The notes below the pieces were generated by a model. The model saw only the letters and a list, made by a program, of their open reading frames with translations. It was not told the DNA's origin and did no database searches. A program made the position numbers and the translations under genes. Shown piece after piece: positions 59,612 through 64,000 of a stretch of DNA of 64,000 nt; positions within the stretch are counted from its first letter, which is position 1, and every line of letters begins with the position of its first letter. The DNA is from [Scytonema hofmanni] UTEX 2349. Its GTDB lineage: Bacteria; Cyanobacteriota; Cyanobacteriia; Cyanobacteriales; Nostocaceae. The stretch is taken from the NCBI RefSeq assembly GCF_000582685.1, contig NZ_KK073768.1, forward strand, positions 1,117,195-1,181,194. The letters run 5' to 3'.

Positions 59612-61486
59612 ATGGCTCAACTTGTTACTCAAACTGCTTGGTTAATACCGTGCTATGCATTACTTGGCATGGTTTTGTCAGCGCTGTGGTTTCCGTCGAT
59701 TACCCGTCGCACAGGACCCAGACCGGCAGGATATTTCAACTTAATTGTGACTTTAATCGCCTTTGCCCACAGTGTTTTGGCATTTTCTTATCTGTGGAAC
59801 CAACCTGCTCAATATGAGTTTATTTCTTGGCTGCAAGTTGCCGGTTTAAATTTAACAATTCCCCTAGAAATCTCATCTCTCAGCTTGGGAGCCTCCATTT
59901 TGGTTACAGGGTTGAACTTGCTCGCACAATTATATGCGATCGGTTATCTAGAGATGGATTGGGGTTGGGCACGCTTCTATGTTTTACTGGCAATGTTTGA
60001 AGCGGGGATGTGTAGCTTAGTTCTGTGCAATTCCCTGTTCTTTGGCTATATTATCCTAGAAATCCTGACTTTAGGAACTTATTTGCTGATTGGTTTCTGG
60101 TTCAATCAATCTTTGGTGGTTACGGGAGCGCGGGATGCATTCCTCACCAAGCGCGTGGGTGACTTATTTCTGTTGATGGGTGTGTTAGCACTTTATCCCC
60201 TAGCTGGTACTTGGGACTTTCGGGAGTTAGCTATTTGGGCAGAAACGGCTGAAGTTAATCCAACGATCGCAGCGCTGGTAAGTTTAGCACTGATTGCAGG
60301 ACCGATGGGTAAATGCGCTCAGTTTCCATTGCATCTATGGTTAGATGAAGCGATGGAGAGTCCGATTCCCAGTACAATATTGCGTAACTCCGTGGTGGTA
60401 GCGACTGGAGCTTGGGTACTGGTGAAACTAGAGCCTGTACTGGAACTTTCTCCGTGGGCAATGACAATGACGATCGCTATCGGGGCAATTACTGCGATTG
60501 GTGGAGTCTTGATTGCGATCGCTCAAATTGATATTAAACGTACTCTCTCATATCTTGTCAGCGCTTACATGGGTCTTGTCTTCATAGCTGTGGGTAGTCA
60601 GCAAATCGAAGCGGCTCTGTTGATTGTACTAGCTCATGCTGTAGCAATGGCAACTTTATTAGCTAGTAGCGGTTCAATTATTCTCAACTGCATTACTCAG
60701 GATCTAACTCAATTAGGTGGACTTTGGAAACGTCGTCCAGTTACCGGACTTTCCTTTATTGCTGGTATCTTGGGGCTAATTGCAATGCCTCCCTTTGGTG
60801 GATTCTGGGCAATGTTGAAACTCGCAGATGGGTTGTGGAACTCTCAACCTTTACTGGTAGGGCTGCTACTGCTAATTAACACTTTGACGGCATTTAGCTT
60901 AGTTCGCGTATTCGGTCTGATTTTTGGGAATAAGCCGACGCAAATGACCGAGCGAGCGCCTGAACCTCTGTGGGCTGTAATCCTCCCCATGACAGCGTTA
61001 GCAGGCTTTACACTGCATATCCCGATGATTCTCCAAAGTTTGTCTCTTCTCCCGGAATGGGCAACATTGAATCAAGATGTCGCATTGCTGCTTACTTGGT
61101 CTAGCATTTTTGGTTTAAGTCTTGGTGGTATTGTATACTTAACTAACGTCATCCCTAAACCGATTCGCTTGCCCTGGAAAGGTTTACAAGATTTATTCGC
61201 CTACGATTTTTATACACCAAACTTATATCGCTCCAGTGTTGTGGGTGGTGTAGATATATTTTCCCGCATTGTTGATTGGGGCGATCGCTATCTCATCGAT
61301 GGATTAGTAAATCTTGTCGGACTTGCTTCAATATTCGGTGGTGAAGTCCTCAAATATGGCAACTCAGGCAAAACTCAAACTTATGCCTTGACTATCGCTA
61401 TCTGTATCGGTGCGATCGCCCTTTTTGTCATCCTCTCATTTGTACCTGATTTAAAGCAAATTGTTCAAACTTTAATATCACAATAG
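59612..61486 (+). CDS. ndhF3: NDH-1 subunit F, CO2-uptake type
   Basis: A 624-residue, many-helix NdhF (NAD(P)H-quinone oxidoreductase subunit 5). It carries a shortened proton-channel core (GPMGKCAQFPLHLWLDEAMESPIP, then DIKRTLSYLVSAYMGL). It is the variant used in NDH-1MS complexes for CO2 uptake at the thylakoid. It heads an operon with ndhD and a Cup/Chp CO2-hydration protein, the gene set of NDH-1MS. F3 is favoured over F4 because the third gene looks like CupA, but this was not tested. Confidence 0.88.
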   Translation: MAQLVTQTAWLIPCYALLGMVLSALWFPSITRRTGPRPAGYFNLIVTLIAFAHSVLAFSYLWNQPAQYEFISWLQVAGLNLTIPLEISSLSLGASILVTGLNLLAQLYAIGYLEMDWGWARFYVLLAMFEAGMCSLVLCNSLFFGYIILEILTLGTYLLIGFWFNQSLVVTGARDAFLTKRVGDLFLLMGVLALYPLAGTWDFRELAIWAETAEVNPTIAALVSLALIAGPMGKCAQFPLHLWLDEAMESPIPSTILRNSVVVATGAWVLVKLEPVLELSPWAMTMTIAIGAITAIGGVLIAIAQIDIKRTLSYLVSAYMGLVFIAVGSQQIEAALLIVLAHAVAMATLLASSGSIILNCITQDLTQLGGLWKRRPVTGLSFIAGILGLIAMPPFGGFWAMLKLADGLWNSQPLLVGLLLLINTLTAFSLVRVFGLIFGNKPTQMTERAPEPLWAVILPMTALAGFTLHIPMILQSLSLLPEWATLNQDVALLLTWSSIFGLSLGGIVYLTNVIPKPIRLPWKGLQDLFAYDFYTPNLYRSSVVGGVDIFSRIVDWGDRYLIDGLVNLVGLASIFGGEVLKYGNSGKTQTYALTIAICIGAIALFVILSFVPDLKQIVQTLISQ

Positions 61487-61530
61487 ATTTCTTGCAAAGT
61501 CTTTTTTGCAATAGGTAAAAAAAGATTTTT

Positions 61531-61568
61531 TTCTTTCCCCTTTCCCCTTTCCCCTTTCCCCTTCCCCC
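61531..61568 (+). repeat. CTTTCCC pyrimidine tract before ndhD
   Basis: Repeated CTTTCCC/CCCTTTC units run directly into the ATG. The tract leaves no purine-rich ribosome site. Confidence 0.8.
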
Positions 61569-63077
61569 ATGCTAAGTACATTAATTTGGATACCAATACT
61601 CGGTGCAGCTATTATCGGATGTCTGCCCAAAAACGTTTCCTCCCGGCAAATTCGCTTCAGCGCATTGCTAATTACAGGAGCAATGCTGTTGTGGACATTC
61701 TGGATAATGGCTCAATTTGATATCCATCAGCCAGGATTCCAGCTTACAGAATACCTACCTTGGATTGAAACCTTAGGATTAAATTACCAACTCGGAGTAG
61801 ATGGTATTTCCTTGGTAATGGTTGCCTTAAATAGCTTGATTACTTGGATTGCTATTTACAGCAGCCACGACAATACTGAGCGTCCGCGATTATTTTACTC
61901 GATGATTCTGCTGATTACTGGTGGGGTTGCGGGTGCATTTGTCGCTCAAAACTTACTGCTGTTCTTTTTGTTCTACGAACTGGAGTTAGTCCCCTTTTAT
62001 TTATTAATTTCCATTTGGGGAGGTGACAAACGCAGTTATGCAGCAACAAAGTTTTTGCTTTATACCGCTCTTTCGGGAATCTTGATTTTAGCAGCATTCT
62101 TGGGTTTAGTTTGGTTAACTCATGCTACCAGCTTTGCTTACGAATCCTTGATGGGACAAATGTTACCATTGGGATTGCAAATTATTCTGCTAAGTCTACT
62201 ATTAATTGGATTTGGTATCAAGATTCCCCTCGTCCCATTGCACACATGGCTACCCGATACATATGTTGCAGCTTCGGCACCTGTAGCTATGTTGTTAGGG
62301 GGAGTGTTAGCGAAACTTGGTACTTACGGTATTTTCCGATTTGGTTTGGGACTTTTTCCCGAAGCTTGGGTAACATTGGCACCTTGGTTAGCAATTTGGG
62401 CAACTGTCAGTGTACTTTATGGAGCAGCAGCAGCGATCGCTCAAAAAGACATCAAGCGGATGGTTGCTTATAGTTCAATCGGTCACATGGGCTACGTTTT
62501 GTTAGGTGGTGCAGCGCACACATCTTTAAGTTTAGTTGGTGCGGTGTCCCAAATGGTCGCCCACGGTTTAATTTTGGCAATTTTGTTTAATTTGGTCGGC
62601 ATAATTGAAGAGAAAGTTGGCACCCGTGATTTAAACATCTTAAATGGACTGCTAAACCCGATTCGTGGATTACCAAGCATTAGCGCGTTATTAATTCTCA
62701 GCGGAATGGCAAGTGCGGGAATTCCCGGTATGGCTGGATTTATCGCTGAATTTCTGGTATTTCAAGGCAGTTATGCCGAGTTTCCCATCCCCACTTTGTT
62801 ATGCGTCGTGGGAACTGGTTTAACAGCAGTGTACTTTGTCATCTTGCTCAATCGGACTTGTTTTGGCAAACTGGATAATGCGATCGCTAACTTCCCCAAA
62901 GTTCAAATTAGCGAAAGAATACCCGCACTCATTTTAGCAACTTTGATTTTCATCCTCGGAGTACAACCCACTTGGCTTGTCCGCTGGAGTGAACAAACAG
63001 TCACAACAATGGTATCAACCATTCCCACCGTAACTAATATCGCCCATAACCTTGAAAGACAACATTTCAAAACCTAA
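61569..63077 (+). CDS. ndhD3: NDH-1 subunit D, CO2-uptake type
   Basis: A 502-residue NdhD with the Mrp antiporter-like fold: YQLGVDGISLVMVALNS, FFLFYELELVPFYLLISIWGG with the conserved Glu, GIKIPLVPLHTWLPDTYVAA and DIKRMVAYSSIGHMGYVLLG. It lies 82 bases after ndhF and 69 before the cup gene. No Shine-Dalgarno precedes ATG 61569; instead a CTTTCCCC tract runs up to it. As part of NDH-1MS it pumps protons while CO2 is hydrated. The D3 or D4 choice rests on the neighbouring gene. Confidence 0.9.
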   Translation: MLSTLIWIPILGAAIIGCLPKNVSSRQIRFSALLITGAMLLWTFWIMAQFDIHQPGFQLTEYLPWIETLGLNYQLGVDGISLVMVALNSLITWIAIYSSHDNTERPRLFYSMILLITGGVAGAFVAQNLLLFFLFYELELVPFYLLISIWGGDKRSYAATKFLLYTALSGILILAAFLGLVWLTHATSFAYESLMGQMLPLGLQIILLSLLLIGFGIKIPLVPLHTWLPDTYVAASAPVAMLLGGVLAKLGTYGIFRFGLGLFPEAWVTLAPWLAIWATVSVLYGAAAAIAQKDIKRMVAYSSIGHMGYVLLGGAAHTSLSLVGAVSQMVAHGLILAILFNLVGIIEEKVGTRDLNILNGLLNPIRGLPSISALLILSGMASAGIPGMAGFIAEFLVFQGSYAEFPIPTLLCVVGTGLTAVYFVILLNRTCFGKLDNAIANFPKVQISERIPALILATLIFILGVQPTWLVRWSEQTVTTMVSTIPTVTNIAHNLERQHFKT

Positions 63078-63082
63078 ACAAT

Positions 63083-63111
63083 GTAGAGACGTAGCACTGC
63101 TACGTCTCTAC
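63083..63111. repeat. dispersed palindrome between ndhD and cup
   Basis: GTAGAGACGTAGCA CTG CTACGTCTCTAC, the best-formed member of the TAGCA family. It lies within a likely operon, so it may modulate read-through. Confidence 0.6.
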
Positions 63112-63146
63112 TAAAACCCATAATAATCAATTTAACAAACCCTCCC

Positions 63147-64000
63147 ATGAGCCAAACCCTAACCAAACTTCCCCCCTCTCAACATAAATTTTCCGAAATA
63201 ATTCACCGCTTAGAAGCCGGTGGCGCCATGCTTCCAGATACACCAGAAAACTTGATGCAAATCATCGGCATTTATAAAGCATATGCTGTACCGATGGACT
63301 TTTACTGGCGCGACTTACTTTATATTGCCGAACGAGTTTTTCTCGATCCTTTGCCCTTCTTCAAATACTTTCTGCCCAAAGAATATTTAGAACTACACAA
63401 TCATTATGCAGGCGATGACGCCGATATTCGCATTTGGCGTGGAGAAGCAACAGCGCATCCTGAGTTGCTGGAGTTTATAGAAAAGGGTGAAGTAAATAAA
63501 AAGCTACCCAAATTATTACATCACCTTTGGCACGATCGCATCAATATGGAATTTGCCGAAGCTTGTATGCAAGCAATGCTTTGGCATCGGGGGATGGGTG
63601 GACTATTTGACCCATACTTAGATACAGACGAGTATAAAGCAAATGCCGATCGCGCAATTAAAGCTTACTTCAAAAAAAATCCGGTAATGTTAGCACTGTA
63701 TAAAACGTTTCCGGATATGTTCCTTGAGCAAGTGCGGCAACTATCTTACTACTCCAACCTCGGCTTATTTTGGGAAGTGATGGCGCCGGTATTTTTTGAG
63801 ATGTCAGACCTTTACGATGAAGGTAAAATAACAAGCGTGCCGGAAGCGATGAATTTTTTGGTGAATGGGATTTTTGCGATCGCCGGACGCCCAATTTATC
63901 ATCATGTATATATTGATGGTGAATGCTACGAAATTATCCCTAAATCCAAAGGCTTCACCTGGTTGTATGAAGCCGCTCTCCCTTACGTAGAAGCGGTATT
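63147..64000 (+). CDS. cupA: CO2 hydration protein (CupA/ChpY type), partial
   Basis: The first 284 residues of a Cup/Chp protein, cut by the window edge. It shows GGAMLPDTPENLMQIIGIYKA, PMDFYWRDLLYIAERVFL, HNHYAGDDADIRIWRG, HHLWHDRINMEFAEACMQAM and AGRPIYHHVYIDGECYEI. Cup proteins bind the NDH-1MS complex and convert CO2 to bicarbonate inside the cell. The long form with the YAGDDADIRIWRG insert fits CupA better than CupB. ATG 63147 fits the family N-terminus. A cupS gene may follow outside the window. Confidence 0.88.
   Translation, partial: MSQTLTKLPPSQHKFSEIIHRLEAGGAMLPDTPENLMQIIGIYKAYAVPMDFYWRDLLYIAERVFLDPLPFFKYFLPKEYLELHNHYAGDDADIRIWRGEATAHPELLEFIEKGEVNKKLPKLLHHLWHDRINMEFAEACMQAMLWHRGMGGLFDPYLDTDEYKANADRAIKAYFKKNPVMLALYKTFPDMFLEQVRQLSYYSNLGLFWEVMAPVFFEMSDLYDEGKITSVPEAMNFLVNGIFAIAGRPIYHHVYIDGECYEIIPKSKGFTWLYEAALPYVEAV

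Overview
The window looks like chromosome of a filamentous, probably heterocyst-forming, cyanobacterium (Nostocales-like). The palindrome GCGATCGC (HIP1) is scattered through nearly all of it. It carries cyanobacterial markers: LL-diaminopimelate aminotransferase, a specialised NDH-1 CO2-uptake cluster, many Uma2 genes and small dispersed repeats. The genus is inference. No rRNA, tRNA or convincing CRISPR array was seen.

Layout. 1-3485: a tightly packed minus-strand operon of unrecognised proteins (coiled-coil, Cys-rich, one frameshifted gene) with no HIP1 site seen, next to a truncated IS110-type transposase; probably an acquired element. 4392-7125: dapL, then a tandem duplication of the dapL 3' end plus an Uma2 gene. 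7240-17700: housekeeping genes (cobH/cbiC, TPM protein, DUF948-YtxH pair, esterase, TerB-like, purH), a TnpB-only IS200/IS605-type element with a divergent small ribbon-helix-helix-like gene, and another Uma2. 17961-25413: VanZ, a GNAT remnant, cupin, a truncated phosphatase, a Ser/Thr kinase-FGE fusion with a DGR-like C-terminus, an FtsH-like peptidase without AAA domain, a GGDEF protein and an Atx1-like metallochaperone. 25814-29942: alaS, then hicBA and other toxin-antitoxin pieces.

30520-52429 is the centrepiece: a TpsB transporter gene (FhaC/ShlB type), a tandem array of four TpsA-like filamentous haemagglutinin genes (the fourth broken and chimeric, followed by a stray C-terminal tail), an exported TPR-CHAT protease, a DUF928 protein, a CHASE2 hybrid histidine kinase and an overlapping response-regulator/histidine kinase. 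Gene order suggests a surface-secretion, proteolysis and sensing module. Two identical 211-bp sequences in opposite orientation (28995-29205 and 48011-48221) bracket the secretion and CHAT part; one copy interrupts a small gene.

52430-64000: a ParE-type toxin-antitoxin pair between repeats made from an Uma2 gene end, acs, a HigBA-like pair with a frameshifted toxin, a GHL10-type glycoside hydrolase, another Uma2, and an ndhF-ndhD-cup CO2-uptake operon running off the right edge. Gene spacers are rich in short palindromes, tandem repeats and hairpin elements, typical of repeat-rich filamentous cyanobacteria.
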